64,000 nucleotides of DNA from Candidatus Sumerlaea chitinivorans (GTDB lineage Bacteria; Sumerlaeota; Sumerlaeia; Sumerlaeales; Sumerlaeaceae), in contig CP030759.1 in the NCBI GenBank assembly GCA_003290465.1, positions 970,672-1,034,671 of the forward strand, given 5' to 3'. Every line of letters begins with the position of its first letter. Positions within the stretch are counted from its first letter, which is position 1. Shown here piece by piece: positions 46,010 through 55,846 of the stretch. The notes below the pieces were generated by a model. It saw only the letters and a list, made by a program, of their open reading frames with translations. It made no database searches and had not been told where the DNA came from. The translations under genes were made by a program, and so were the position numbers.

Positions 46010-48367
46010 ATGGCTGATAAGGTACGCATTACAATCGAAGGTGTTGAGTACGAGGTTCCGGCGGGAGCCAACCTGTTGCAGGTCTGTCTCGATCTCGGAA
46101 TTCTCATTCCCCACTTTTGCTATCATGAGGCACTCGGACCGGCGGGCGCCTGCCGTCTCTGTGCTGTGATGATCGCCCCAGCGGCAGACAAGCCGGCTCG
46201 CTTAGAGATGGCGTGTATGGCCCGGACGGCCGAAGGAATGGTTGTGCAGGTCAACGCACCCTATGCCAAAGACTTCCGTCGTGGGGTGATCGAATACCTT
46301 ATGCTGAACCATCCCCACGATTGTCCAGTGTGTGATGAGGGCGGCGAGTGCATGTTGCAGGACATGACGGTCCTCAGCGAGCATATCCACCGTCGTACGC
46401 GATTCCCCAAACGGACATGGGAGAACCAGTATTTAGGGCCGCTGATTCATCACGAAATGAACCGATGTATCACGTGTTATCGGTGTGTCCGGTACTATCG
46501 CGACTACGCTCTGGGTACAGACTTTGGCGTTTTTGGTTCGCGCGACCGCGTGTATTTTGGGCGCGTGCGTGATGGAGTCCTTGAAAGCGAGTTTTCAGGG
46601 AATCTGGTCGACGTCTGCCCGACAGGGGTTTTTACCAACAAGCGTTTTAGGGAAGTTTATTCACGCCCGTGGGATTTACGCACCGCACGTAGCGTGTGTA
46701 TTCATTGCGCTGTCGGCTGCAATGTGCTGCCCGGAGGGCGACACGACACTTTGCGGCGTATCAAACCTGCGCCCAATCGAAACGTGAACCCCCACTTCAT
46801 TTGCGATCTTGGCCGCTACGGTGGTGAGTTTGTCAACTCGCCCGGGCGGATTCTAGGAGCAAGAATCGAAAGTGCTGCTGTGGATTCGGAGAAAGCGCTC
46901 AGGACTGCCATTGAACGCCTCAAAACAATCGGCGAACGTTACGGCAAGAATGCGATTGCAGCAATTGGATCCGGCCGCGCCTCGCTTGAGGCCAACGCTG
47001 CCCTTGCGCTACTCGTTGAGGCACTGGGTTCTAACCAGATAACCTTTCACGCCTCGGACGCAGAACATGCGGCTGTGCGTGAAGCCGTGGCCACGATTGC
47101 CTCGCGGGAGTTTGCGACTCCTACTTTGTCCGAAATCGAGCAAGCAGACGTAGTGCTGATCGTCGGCGGCGACCTCACCGCAGAAGCACCAATGATTGAT
47201 CTCGCCGTTCGCCAAGCGATCCGTGCGAATGCGCGAGTCTATGTGGTATCTCCACGAGCTGGGAAGCTGGATGCCTACGCAACCCAAGTGATTAGGTGCA
47301 AACCGTCATCGCTTGCTGGGATTATTGAAAAACTGTCGAGCTTGGTGAGCGCTGATGGGCAGACCGCAGAGGCGGCGGAAATTGCCACGATTGGAACTGC
47401 TCTACGAAATGCCAAGAGACCACTGCTCATCTGCAGTGCGATCCATCGCGACTGCAAGCTTGTCCGCGCTACTGCCCAACTTGCGAGAATGGTTGGGAAA
47501 AGCGGCAGTTCGACGCCGGGTCTAGTCTTCTTGCTCCCAAGCGCAAACAGTTTTGCCGTGGGACTGATGCGGAAATCGCAGAGTCCGGAGAAAATTCTTA
47601 ACGGCATTCGCAGCGGTCAGATTAAGGGACTGGTTGCGCTCGAGTCTGATATCCTTTCGGACGATGTTCTCGGGACGGAGTGGAGTGAAGCACTCAAATC
47701 GTGTGAGCTCGTCGTGGCTTTAGACAGCCTCGAGACCCCTCTGACCCAGCTTGCGCATATTGTGATTCCTGTGCTGCCCCACTACTTGGCAACCGGAACA
47801 CTTTTGAACTATGAGGGACGGGCACAGCGTTTTGAAGGACTCTCACTCCCCTCCCCTGTGTCGCAGACAGCTTCTGAGGTGCTTCTCGATGCACTCGAGA
47901 CTTTGGGATGTGCGGATGCAATTGCTCAAGCGCAATACTCGGACCTCATGTACGTTGATGCGCAGTTGAACCAAGCACTCGAGTCTCTAACCGCCGGCTC
48001 GGACGGTGTCTTGGTGAGAGTGCCCTCTGCCGCTTTTGCTGCGGAGGAAGCAAAGCCAATGCTCGTACAGGAATTCGCACCCGGGATCGAGATTTGGAAT
48101 CGCGTTTCGTTTTATGGTTCCGAGCCTCTCAGCATGTACGCGCCACCGGTGCTAGAGCTCGCTGGTGAGCCGACGGTTGAGGTTCACCCCACGACGGCCT
48201 CTAAGTTGGGGTGGCTGGAGGGACAACGGGTCCCATTGCGTCCCCACGCTGCAGAGGTGAGGGTGATCTTTAACGCCGAGGTGGCGCCTGACACGATCAG
48301 CGTCACACGCTTTGTCCAGCCGGTTCTCAGCGCAATGGAAGCGGAAGTTGCGGAGGTGACACGGTGA
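46010..48367 (+). CDS. nuoG: NADH-quinone oxidoreductase subunit G
   Basis: 785 residues, shorter than E. coli NuoG (about 908). An N-terminal ferredoxin domain holds a [2Fe-2S] site (Cys37, Cys48, Cys51, Cys69). Then come HDCPVCDEGGEC and CITCYRC for two [4Fe-4S] sites, and CIHCAVGC with a later Cys in FICDLGRYGG for the off-pathway N7 cluster. The remainder is the molybdopterin-oxidoreductase-like domain without a cofactor site. The C-terminal part is less conserved. nuoH starts four bases before its end. Confidence 0.95.
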   Translation: MADKVRITIEGVEYEVPAGANLLQVCLDLGILIPHFCYHEALGPAGACRLCAVMIAPAADKPARLEMACMARTAEGMVVQVNAPYAKDFRRGVIEYLMLNHPHDCPVCDEGGECMLQDMTVLSEHIHRRTRFPKRTWENQYLGPLIHHEMNRCITCYRCVRYYRDYALGTDFGVFGSRDRVYFGRVRDGVLESEFSGNLVDVCPTGVFTNKRFREVYSRPWDLRTARSVCIHCAVGCNVLPGGRHDTLRRIKPAPNRNVNPHFICDLGRYGGEFVNSPGRILGARIESAAVDSEKALRTAIERLKTIGERYGKNAIAAIGSGRASLEANAALALLVEALGSNQITFHASDAEHAAVREAVATIASREFATPTLSEIEQADVVLIVGGDLTAEAPMIDLAVRQAIRANARVYVVSPRAGKLDAYATQVIRCKPSSLAGIIEKLSSLVSADGQTAEAAEIATIGTALRNAKRPLLICSAIHRDCKLVRATAQLARMVGKSGSSTPGLVFLLPSANSFAVGLMRKSQSPEKILNGIRSGQIKGLVALESDILSDDVLGTEWSEALKSCELVVALDSLETPLTQLAHIVIPVLPHYLATGTLLNYEGRAQRFEGLSLPSPVSQTASEVLLDALETLGCADAIAQAQYSDLMYVDAQLNQALESLTAGSDGVLVRVPSAAFAAEEAKPMLVQEFAPGIEIWNRVSFYGSEPLSMYAPPVLELAGEPTVEVHPTTASKLGWLEGQRVPLRPHAAEVRVIFNAEVAPDTISVTRFVQPVLSAMEAEVAEVTR

Positions 48368-49377
48368 CTTTCTTTCAAAACCTCAATCCCACAATGCTAA
48401 TCATCATCACCACCATACTCAAAGGCGCCGTGTTGCTTTTCGTTTTGCTGACTCTTGCTGGCTATGCGGTTTACGTCGAGCGCAAGGTGATCGCGCGCCT
48501 TCAGCACCGGGTTGGCCCAAACAGAGCGGGGCCATTCGGCTTGTTGCAGCCTTTGGCCGACGTTCTCAAATTGCTGACCAAAGAAGAGAGCTTTCCTCCA
48601 TTTGTGGATAAGGTGCTTTTCATTTTGGCACCAGCCATTATCACCATCACCGGGCTTTTGGCGTTCGCGATTGTTCCGATTGGCGACAGTCCATGGCTCG
48701 TGATCGCTGACTTAAATTTGGGAATCCTCTTCTTTCTCGCGCTTAGTTCACTGGGCGTCTATAGCATCGTTCTCGCAGGGTGGGCTTCGAACAGCAAATA
48801 CGCCATCATCGGTGGGCTACGTGCGGCAGCGCAAATGATCAGCTATGAGCTATCCATGGCGTTGTCCTTGCTGGCAGTGGTACTCATGGCGGGGAGCTTC
48901 AACCTCCGTGATATTGTTCAAGCCCAACAACCGCTTTGGTTCATCGTGTTGCAGCCAATTGGCTTCATTGTCTTTTTAGTTTCAATTGTGGCAGAGTCGC
49001 GACGGACCCCGTTTGATTTGCCGGAAGCAGAAAACGAGATCGTCGCGGGCTTTCACACGGAGTATAGCAGCATGAAGTTCGCGCTCTTCTTTCTTGGCGA
49101 ATACGTAGGGATCATGCTTTTGAGCTTTATTCTCGCGATCTGCTATCTTGGCGGCTGGGCGGGACCCGTGCAAGCCGGACCGTGGTGGCTCTTTTTGAAG
49201 GTAGCATTTCTGGTATTTTTCTTCATCTGGATTCGCGCTACCTATCCACGCCTGCGCTACGACCATCTTATGGAGCTTGGTTGGCGCTACCTCATTCCAT
49301 TGGCTATGTTGAACCTGATTATCACGGCTATATTGACGCTCGCTTTTCCGTCATTAGTTCCGAACGCAATTCGGTGA
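48364..49377 (+). CDS. nuoH: NADH-quinone oxidoreductase subunit H
   Basis: 337 residues with eight or nine membrane helices, from GTG 48364 preceded by GGAGG. The quinone-channel signatures are seen: ERKVIARLQHRVGPNRAGP near the N-terminus, AAAQMISYEL, and AESRRTPFDLPEAENEIVAGFHTEYSS, rich in conserved acids. It joins the peripheral arm to the membrane arm. nuoI follows after ten bases. Confidence 0.96.
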   Translation: MTFFQNLNPTMLIIITTILKGAVLLFVLLTLAGYAVYVERKVIARLQHRVGPNRAGPFGLLQPLADVLKLLTKEESFPPFVDKVLFILAPAIITITGLLAFAIVPIGDSPWLVIADLNLGILFFLALSSLGVYSIVLAGWASNSKYAIIGGLRAAAQMISYELSMALSLLAVVLMAGSFNLRDIVQAQQPLWFIVLQPIGFIVFLVSIVAESRRTPFDLPEAENEIVAGFHTEYSSMKFALFFLGEYVGIMLLSFILAICYLGGWAGPVQAGPWWLFLKVAFLVFFFIWIRATYPRLRYDHLMELGWRYLIPLAMLNLIITAILTLAFPSLVPNAIR

Positions 49378-49387
49378 GGACTGAAGG

Positions 49388-49906
49388 ATGATTCGTGATT
49401 TACTGAGTGGACTTCAAATAACCGCAAAGTATCTGTTTCGTCGGCCGATTACGCTGCAATATCCAGAAGAGAAGCCGATCATCCCTCCCCGATGGCGGGG
49501 AAGAATCGTGCTCACCAGTGACCCGAATGGCGAGGAACGCTGTGTGGCGTGCTACCTGTGCCAAGCGGTTTGCCCAGTGCAATGCATTGATTTGCAGGCA
49601 ACGCACCGACCCGATGGACGACGCGTTGCCGCGAAGTTCGACATTAATTTTGCGCGCTGCATCTTCTGCGGGTTGTGCGAAGAGGCCTGCCCGACCTACG
49701 CAATTCAACTTACGCCCGACTTTGAAATGTCGACCACTGAACGAAGCAATCTTCTTTACCACAAAGAGGACTTGCAGATCTCTGGAACCGGCAAGCACCC
49801 CGGTTACTCATTTTGGCAAGTGTCGGGCGTCAACATTGCCGGCAAACAAAAGGGTGAAGGGATTAACGAGCGCCCACCAACAAATTTCCGGAGCAACATG
49901 CCATGA
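49388..49906 (+). CDS. nuoI: NADH-quinone oxidoreductase subunit I
   Basis: 172 residues with two [4Fe-4S] ferredoxin motifs ([16 protein letters not shown] and [16 protein letters not shown]) for clusters N6a and N6b, which relay electrons to N2 in NuoB. The N-terminal amphipathic segment [18 protein letters not shown] attaches it to the membrane arm. It overlaps nuoJ by four bases. The wording is again E. coli-like. Confidence 0.96.
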   Translation: MIRDLLSGLQITAKYLFRRPITLQYPEEKPIIPPRWRGRIVLTSDPNGEERCVACYLCQAVCPVQCIDLQATHRPDGRRVAAKFDINFARCIFCGLCEEACPTYAIQLTPDFEMSTTERSNLLYHKEDLQISGTGKHPGYSFWQVSGVNIAGKQKGEGINERPPTNFRSNMP

Positions 49907-50439
49907 CTGCGCAGATTGTTTTCTATGTTGCAGCTGCACTCTCTGTAATTTGCACTGCATTGGTCGTGATGGCACGTTACGCGGTCAATGCCGTCCTGTA
50001 TTTGCTGCTATCACTGTTTGGGGTTGCCCTCATGTTTCATACGCTCGGCGGTCCCTTTGTGGCATTGCTCGAAATCATTGTGTACGCCGGCGCAATTGTC
50101 GTTCTGTTCTTGTTCGTCATCATGATTTTGAACGTCACCGCCAAGCCGCCCACCCCTGACTTGGTGCCACCAAGTCGTCCCCATCTTTTAGTGCCGCTCG
50201 CATTTGCACTCATTCTCTTCATTGATACGGCGGTTTGTATTTACGCCGGCACAGCGGCCTCCGTCTCCAATCGAGTGATTACACCGGCAGACATCGGCCG
50301 AGCGCTTTACCAACAGCACTACTTGGGAGTCGAATTGGCATCTTTGGTGCTGCTTATCGGACTTATCGGCGGAATGCACCTCGCACAGGCGATTTCCATT
50401 CCCGACCCAAAAGAGAGGAAACTACATGATCGGCGCTAA
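49903..50439 (+). CDS. nuoJ: NADH-quinone oxidoreductase subunit J
   Basis: 178 residues with five membrane helices. The conserved [17 protein letters not shown] (helix 3, with the pi-bulge) identifies NuoJ. It is part of the membrane proton-pumping arm. It overlaps nuoI at the start and nuoK by 14 bases at the end, consistent with coupled translation. Confidence 0.94.
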   Translation: MTAQIVFYVAAALSVICTALVVMARYAVNAVLYLLLSLFGVALMFHTLGGPFVALLEIIVYAGAIVVLFLFVIMILNVTAKPPTPDLVPPSRPHLLVPLAFALILFIDTAVCIYAGTAASVSNRVITPADIGRALYQQHYLGVELASLVLLIGLIGGMHLAQAISIPDPKERKLHDRR

Positions 50440-50737
50440 TGTTGCATTGATTGTGGCAGCGATACTTTTCTGCCTCGGTGCTGTGGGGGTCATCGCTCGA
50501 CGCAACCTTATCTTTGTTTTGATGGCGGTCGAAATCATGCTCAATGCGGCTGGCCTTGCGTTTGTGGCAGCGTCAGCAATCCATGGTCAGCCAGATGGTC
50601 AGGTTTTCTTTATCTTCATTCTGCCGGTAGCGGCTGCGGAAGTAGCGATCGGCCTCGCATTGGCTGTGGTCATCCGCCAACGTTACGGGACACTTGACCT
50701 GTGGAAAATTGCGACGATGAGCGAGGAGCAGAAATAG
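50426..50737 (+). CDS. nuoK: NADH-quinone oxidoreductase subunit K
   Basis: 103 residues with three membrane helices, an Mrp-like subunit. The conserved Glu in MAVEIMLNAAGLAF (helix 2) and the one in AAAEVAIGLAL (helix 3) are present; both are proton-path residues. It begins within the end of nuoJ and ends three bases before nuoL. Confidence 0.95.
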   Translation: MIGANVALIVAAILFCLGAVGVIARRNLIFVLMAVEIMLNAAGLAFVAASAIHGQPDGQVFFIFILPVAAAEVAIGLALAVVIRQRYGTLDLWKIATMSEEQK

Positions 50738-50740
50738 GGA

Positions 50741-52732
50741 ATGTTTCATTCAAGCGGACAACCAGTGCTTGCGCTAATTCCGACCTTCGCACTGATCGGT
50801 GCACTGCTTATTTTCATTTTCGCCAAGCGACTCTCTCCGAAGGCGGCTGGGAAGATAGCGTGTATTGCCTCAGGATTGAGCTTCCTCTGGGTGATCATTT
50901 CGGGCGCCTCCCTTCTAAATAATAAGACCCCAGATTCCACCTATCATGAGGTTCTATGGCACTGGGTGAATGCGGGTTTTGTGCAAGGGAACGTCGGCTT
51001 CTATCTCGACCGCCTCTCGCTTGTTTTTGCACTCATCGTCAGTGGCGTCGGGTGGCTAATCCACCTCTATTCCTATGCGTATATGGACGGCGACGAAGGA
51101 GAAAAGCGTTTCTTTGCCTACCTAAACTTGTTTGTCTTTTCGATGCTCGTGTTGGTGCTGGCGGACAACGCTTTCTTTATGTTCTTGGGTTGGGAAGGCG
51201 TCGGTGCGTGCAGCTTCCTGCTCATTGGCCATTGGTACCAGAAATCAGAGAATGTGGTAGCCGCTCAGAAAGCCTTTCTTGTCACGCGTTTTGGCGACAT
51301 CTTCCTGATCCTTGGCATTTTGGTTTGTGCTCGTCTTGCGGGGGTCGCGTTTCCGTCCTTGGGTGGGTTTGAAAATGTGCTCAAGATGGAGTCGGTGCCT
51401 GAGTTTTGGGGGATGTCGGGACGTGCAGTTCTGCTACTGGGTGGATTGCTGCTCCTTGCGGGGGCTACTGGCAAAAGCGCCCAGCTCCCCTTGCAAGTGT
51501 GGTTGCCAGACGCGATGGCTGGTCCCACGCCGGTAAGTGCTCTCATCCATGCCGCCACGATGGTCACCGCTGGGGTCTATCTTATCGCGCGCTTCCATTC
51601 ACTTTTCGTGCTCGTTCCAGAATTGATGACCGCGGTGGCGTTGGTTGGTCTTCTCACCGCGTTTTACGGAGCCACTTGCGCGATCGTTCAGGCGGATATC
51701 AAGCGCGTCCTTGCCTACTCAACGATTAGTCAGATCGGATATATGGTTTTGGGACTGGGCGTTGGCGCCTTCTCTTTGGGAGTTTTTCATTTCTTCACGC
51801 ACGCATTCTACAAGGCGCTTCTCTTTTTAGCTGCAGGAACCGTCATCCATAGCCTTCACGGGGAACAGAACATCTTCAACATGGGAGGACTACGCCGCGA
51901 GCTTCCGGGTGTCTTTTGGGCATTTCTTGCGGGCGCAGCATCACTTGCAGGAATTCCGCTAATTACTGCGGGGTTCTTCAGTAAGGATGCTATTTTGTGG
52001 AGCTCGCTGACCACCCAATTTGGAAGTGCGCCGATCTATGCGCTCGGGCTCTTTACTGCTCTGCTGACCGCCATCTATTCTTTCCGTCTGATCCTGCTCG
52101 TATTCTATGGCACGCCTCGCCACTCGCATCACGTGCACAAACCTACCCCCCTGCTAGTCTGGCCGCTTTACGTCCTGGCTATTTTTGCTGTGTTGACGGG
52201 ATATCTGAATGTGCCGGTAGCGCTGGGCGGGAACGCATGGTGGGAACATTTCCTTGAGCCAGTCTTTGGCGAGCGTGAGGCACGTCCGCTCGTCCACGAG
52301 CATAGCAAAGAACTCATCGCCACTGCAATTGGTGGCGTGGTTGCCCTTATCGGTGCTGGATTTGCTTGGCTGCTTTACGGGCCACAGGCAACGCGGATTA
52401 TTCTTGCTCCAGCGATTCCAGCTGGAGAAATCCAAAACGATACGCCAGCGCCGTACCATTCTCGAATTGCAAATTTTCTTTTCCGCGGCTGGGGGATGGA
52501 TGCGCTCTACATGGGGGTATTCGTGCGCGGCTTCAAGGTGACCGCGCGTTTAGCCAATTTCGTCGACAACTACCTTGTTGATGGGTGCATTTACGAGCTT
52601 TTGGCGCTCATCGTCCGTGCACTTCATAGTCTTGTGATTTTCTTCCAGAACAGTCGAGTTAGCCGATATGCGTTGGTCATGCTCTTTGGAGCTGCCGCAA
52701 TCGCCACCATTCTGATTACGAGGTTACACTGA
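50741..52732 (+). CDS. nuoL: NADH-quinone oxidoreductase subunit L
   Basis: 663 residues with about 16 membrane helices and a C-terminal lateral helix. Antiporter-like core features: FMFLGWEGVGACSFLLIGHWY with the key Glu, LQVWLPDAMAGPTPVSALIHAATMVTAG, and DIKRVLAYSTISQIGYM. It forms the distal proton pump. It starts three bases after the nuoK stop. Confidence 0.96.
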   Translation: MFHSSGQPVLALIPTFALIGALLIFIFAKRLSPKAAGKIACIASGLSFLWVIISGASLLNNKTPDSTYHEVLWHWVNAGFVQGNVGFYLDRLSLVFALIVSGVGWLIHLYSYAYMDGDEGEKRFFAYLNLFVFSMLVLVLADNAFFMFLGWEGVGACSFLLIGHWYQKSENVVAAQKAFLVTRFGDIFLILGILVCARLAGVAFPSLGGFENVLKMESVPEFWGMSGRAVLLLGGLLLLAGATGKSAQLPLQVWLPDAMAGPTPVSALIHAATMVTAGVYLIARFHSLFVLVPELMTAVALVGLLTAFYGATCAIVQADIKRVLAYSTISQIGYMVLGLGVGAFSLGVFHFFTHAFYKALLFLAAGTVIHSLHGEQNIFNMGGLRRELPGVFWAFLAGAASLAGIPLITAGFFSKDAILWSSLTTQFGSAPIYALGLFTALLTAIYSFRLILLVFYGTPRHSHHVHKPTPLLVWPLYVLAIFAVLTGYLNVPVALGGNAWWEHFLEPVFGEREARPLVHEHSKELIATAIGGVVALIGAGFAWLLYGPQATRIILAPAIPAGEIQNDTPAPYHSRIANFLFRGWGMDALYMGVFVRGFKVTARLANFVDNYLVDGCIYELLALIVRALHSLVIFFQNSRVSRYALVMLFGAAAIATILITRLH

Positions 52733-52735
52733 ACG

Positions 52736-54298
52736 ATGCTGCTGAGTTTGCTGCTGTTCATTCCCTTACTCACTGCGATCATATGCGCGATGGGAGCAAA
52801 AGTGGGGGCCCCGATCGTGCGCTGGACAGCGCTTGTGGGCACTTTACTCGACCTGGCTTTGGCTGCGGTTCTGCTTGCCCGTGTTCAAGAAGGTCCAATC
52901 ACACTGCGCCACGAGTGGGTTCCTCAGTTCGGCCTTAGTTTTTATCTCTACGCAGATAGCCTTGCTGCTCTTCTTGTTCTTCTGACTGCTCTCCTTGGAG
53001 TGGTGGCAGTACTGATCTCTTGGGCTGAAATCTCGGAACGCGTGAGTTCCTTCCACGTTTGGCTCATGCTGCTTCAGCTCGGGATTCTAATCGTATTTCT
53101 CGCCCGAGATGCCCTGCTGTTTTATCTCGGCTGGGAGCTCATGCTGATCCCACTGTTTTTCATTATCGGAGTCTGGGGGCACGAGGATAAGCTGCGTGCT
53201 GCGTATAAGTTCTTCCTTTTCACGTTTACCGGAAGCATTTTCATGCTCGTAGCTTTACTCTATGTATACTTTCGTCACGCAGCTCTTACAGGCACGTACA
53301 CTTTTGGACTCGATGAGCTGTTAGCAACCAAGCTAAGTGTCGCCGAGCAGTGGTGGGTGTTCTTGGGTCTCGCGATAGGCTTTGCAGTGAAAGTTCCGCT
53401 CTTCCCTCTCCACACGTGGCTACCAGATGCCCACACGCAGGCCCCGACTGCAGGAAGTTTGATCCTCGCCGGCGTCTTGCTGAAAACGGGAGTGTATGGA
53501 CTTATTCGGATTGCGATGCCTTTGGCCCCCCAAGCTGTGGAAGTGTTCACACCCGTCGCGATCGCACTGAGTTTCATCGGTATCTTTTACGGGGCAATTG
53601 TTGCTTTCGCGCAGCGTGATTTTAAACGGTTGGTGGCCTATTCGAGTATCAGCCACTTGGGATTTGTTGTGCTGGGGCTCTTTGTTGCGAATGCTGCGGG
53701 TTACCAAGGGGCCGTTCTTCAAATGATCAATCACGGACTTGCTACAGGCGGCCTGTTCCTCTTGGCAGGGATCATTCAGCATCGTGCCCACACACGCAAT
53801 CTTGATATGTTTGGGGGCCTTTGGAAGTTGGCCCCTGTGATGGGGGCATTTCTACTCTTCTTTGCGTTTGCGTCGCTGGGAATTCCCGGGACTGGAAATT
53901 TTATCGGCGAGCTTTACGTGATTGGTGGAACTTTCCAGTATTCAAAATGGCTCGGTGCCGTCTGTGCCACGGGAGTCCTGTTCGCAGCCGCGTATTCGCT
54001 CCGCCTCTTTGTAATCACTATGCACGGTCCCGCAAATCGCCCGTGGAGGTCGTTTTCTGATTTGCACGGACAAGAGGTGCTGTCGCTGGCGATTCTGACG
54101 ATTTGCTTGGTGCTCATCGGGCTCTTTCCATCGCTCGTCACAAGTCCACTTTACGCCCCGCCGGACAACATTGTGCCACGGACTGGACGAGAGCCGGAAA
54201 CCATCGTCTGGCAAGCACCTCGCCCTACTTCTAACCTCGCCCCCAAATATGCAGCACAATTTAAACCGAAAACCTCGCAGTCGGAGGCAATTGAGTGA
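52736..54298 (+). CDS. nuoM: NADH-quinone oxidoreductase subunit M
   Basis: 520 residues with about 14 membrane helices. Proton-pump signatures include FYLGWELMLIPLFFIIGVWG with the conserved Glu, FPLHTWLPDAHTQAPTAGSLILAGVLLKTGVYG, and DFKRLVAYSSISHLGFV. It starts three bases after nuoL and overlaps nuoN by four. A Pro-rich hydrophilic C-terminal tail of about 45 residues follows the last helix. Confidence 0.96.
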   Translation: MLLSLLLFIPLLTAIICAMGAKVGAPIVRWTALVGTLLDLALAAVLLARVQEGPITLRHEWVPQFGLSFYLYADSLAALLVLLTALLGVVAVLISWAEISERVSSFHVWLMLLQLGILIVFLARDALLFYLGWELMLIPLFFIIGVWGHEDKLRAAYKFFLFTFTGSIFMLVALLYVYFRHAALTGTYTFGLDELLATKLSVAEQWWVFLGLAIGFAVKVPLFPLHTWLPDAHTQAPTAGSLILAGVLLKTGVYGLIRIAMPLAPQAVEVFTPVAIALSFIGIFYGAIVAFAQRDFKRLVAYSSISHLGFVVLGLFVANAAGYQGAVLQMINHGLATGGLFLLAGIIQHRAHTRNLDMFGGLWKLAPVMGAFLLFFAFASLGIPGTGNFIGELYVIGGTFQYSKWLGAVCATGVLFAAAYSLRLFVITMHGPANRPWRSFSDLHGQEVLSLAILTICLVLIGLFPSLVTSPLYAPPDNIVPRTGREPETIVWQAPRPTSNLAPKYAAQFKPKTSQSEAIE

Positions 54299-55719
54299 AC
54301 GAGTATTTACGGTATCTTCCTGAAGCAATTTTAGGCGTTGGCGGCACCATTGTCCTTTTGGTGGGTGCGGTACGCGACGAAAAGAATGTGCGAGATTTTC
54401 TTCGCTGGCTGTCGCTTATCGTCTTGGCACTGTGCGGGGGGGCACTTGCCTTCTTATCGGCCCATGCTGAACTTGGCTTGGACGCCACAGGCTGGACCCG
54501 CTGGAGTCCGATCACCTTTGCGTTTTCCATCACGTTTTTAGTTATCTCAGGATGGACATTGTTCGCGGCTGCTGTGCCGGAAAAAGGTGCAGGCGAATGG
54601 TATAGCCTTTTGATGTTCGCCGCACTCGGAATGATAGTCTTGACGCGGAGCAACAATCTGCCAGCAATTTTCCTTGGCATCGAGATACTCGCACTCAGCC
54701 TTTACATCCTCATCGCGTTTCGATACGAAGTGGCCGGCTCCATTCGAGGGGCTGCAATGTACTTGATCCTTGCTGGGTTTGCGAGCGCATTCATCGCGTT
54801 TGGTCTCGCGCTCGTTTATGCGTCCTTTGGTACGCTAAAAATAGACGAGATTGAAAAGAGCTTATGGGCCGCGACCACGTTTCCACCTCTTGCTTACATT
54901 GGGTTTGGACTATTCCTGTCGGGTGTAGCGTTCAAGCTTGCGCTGGTGCCTTTCCATATGTGGGCCCCGGACGTTTATGAATCTGCGCCCAGCCCTGTGA
55001 GCGGTATTATTGCTTCTGCATCAAAAGGCGCTGTCTTGGCTGCTCTGATTTCGCTCTCGTTCCTTGTTCGTCCGTACGAGGAGATTTTCTATCTTCTCGC
55101 CCTGACCAGTATGATTGGTGGAAACCTTTTGGGCTTGATGGAGCGACGGGTGAAGCGCATCCTCGCCTACTCCTCCATTGGTCATGTTGGTTACGTGGTG
55201 ATGGCTTATTTGGGTGTTTCGCGCCCACCAGTGACTGGCTCTTCTTGGCTACCTATCGTTGATGCACCTGCAGCGATTTTCTTTTACGTCGTGACGTACT
55301 CAATCGCCGTCTTGGGTGCCTTTGGTGTGCTTCACTTGTTGGATCACACAAACGAAATAACGCTACGTGACCTGCGTGGTCTCGCGAAAAAGAAGCCAGC
55401 CATGGCTTGGGCAATGCTCGTTTTTATTGTGAGCCTTGCTGGCATTCCGCCGTCCTTAGGGTTCTTTGGAAAGTTTTACCTTTTTGCGGTGACGGTGAAC
55501 GCAGGATACCTCAAACTTGCTCTGCTCGGCCTTCTCGGAAGCGCAATTGGAATTTACTATTACCTACGCATCGTGGTCCATCTTTTCATGATGCCAACAG
55601 AGGGCGTGACTGCCTCGGTCAAGAGTTCCACATTGCAAGAGGTCGTTTTCGTGGCGACCGCACTCCTTGTCGTGGCGTTGGGGCTCTATCCATCGCTGGT
55701 TTTCTCGCTTTTGCGGTAG
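54295..55719 (+). CDS. nuoN: NADH-quinone oxidoreductase subunit N
   Basis: 474 residues with about 14 membrane helices, from GTG 54295, preceded by GGAGG seven bases upstream within the nuoM end. Third antiporter-like subunit: FLGIEILALSLYILIAF with the conserved Glu, FKLALVPFHMWAPDVYESAPSPVSG, and RVKRILAYSSIGHVGYV. It closes the 13-gene operon; no terminator with a T run follows in the next 127 bases. Confidence 0.95.
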   Translation: MNEYLRYLPEAILGVGGTIVLLVGAVRDEKNVRDFLRWLSLIVLALCGGALAFLSAHAELGLDATGWTRWSPITFAFSITFLVISGWTLFAAAVPEKGAGEWYSLLMFAALGMIVLTRSNNLPAIFLGIEILALSLYILIAFRYEVAGSIRGAAMYLILAGFASAFIAFGLALVYASFGTLKIDEIEKSLWAATTFPPLAYIGFGLFLSGVAFKLALVPFHMWAPDVYESAPSPVSGIIASASKGAVLAALISLSFLVRPYEEIFYLLALTSMIGGNLLGLMERRVKRILAYSSIGHVGYVVMAYLGVSRPPVTGSSWLPIVDAPAAIFFYVVTYSIAVLGAFGVLHLLDHTNEITLRDLRGLAKKKPAMAWAMLVFIVSLAGIPPSLGFFGKFYLFAVTVNAGYLKLALLGLLGSAIGIYYYLRIVVHLFMMPTEGVTASVKSSTLQEVVFVATALLVVALGLYPSLVFSLLR

Positions 55720-55846
55720 TGCACGCCCCACAATTTTCTGACCATGGCTCCGGATGGCACAAGTGTAGACCAAGCAATCTAAGCCCAGCACTGTGTTGCT
55801 TGCATTCTCATCTCTTGGCTAATGCAATGTCCGTTGGCGGCACCCC

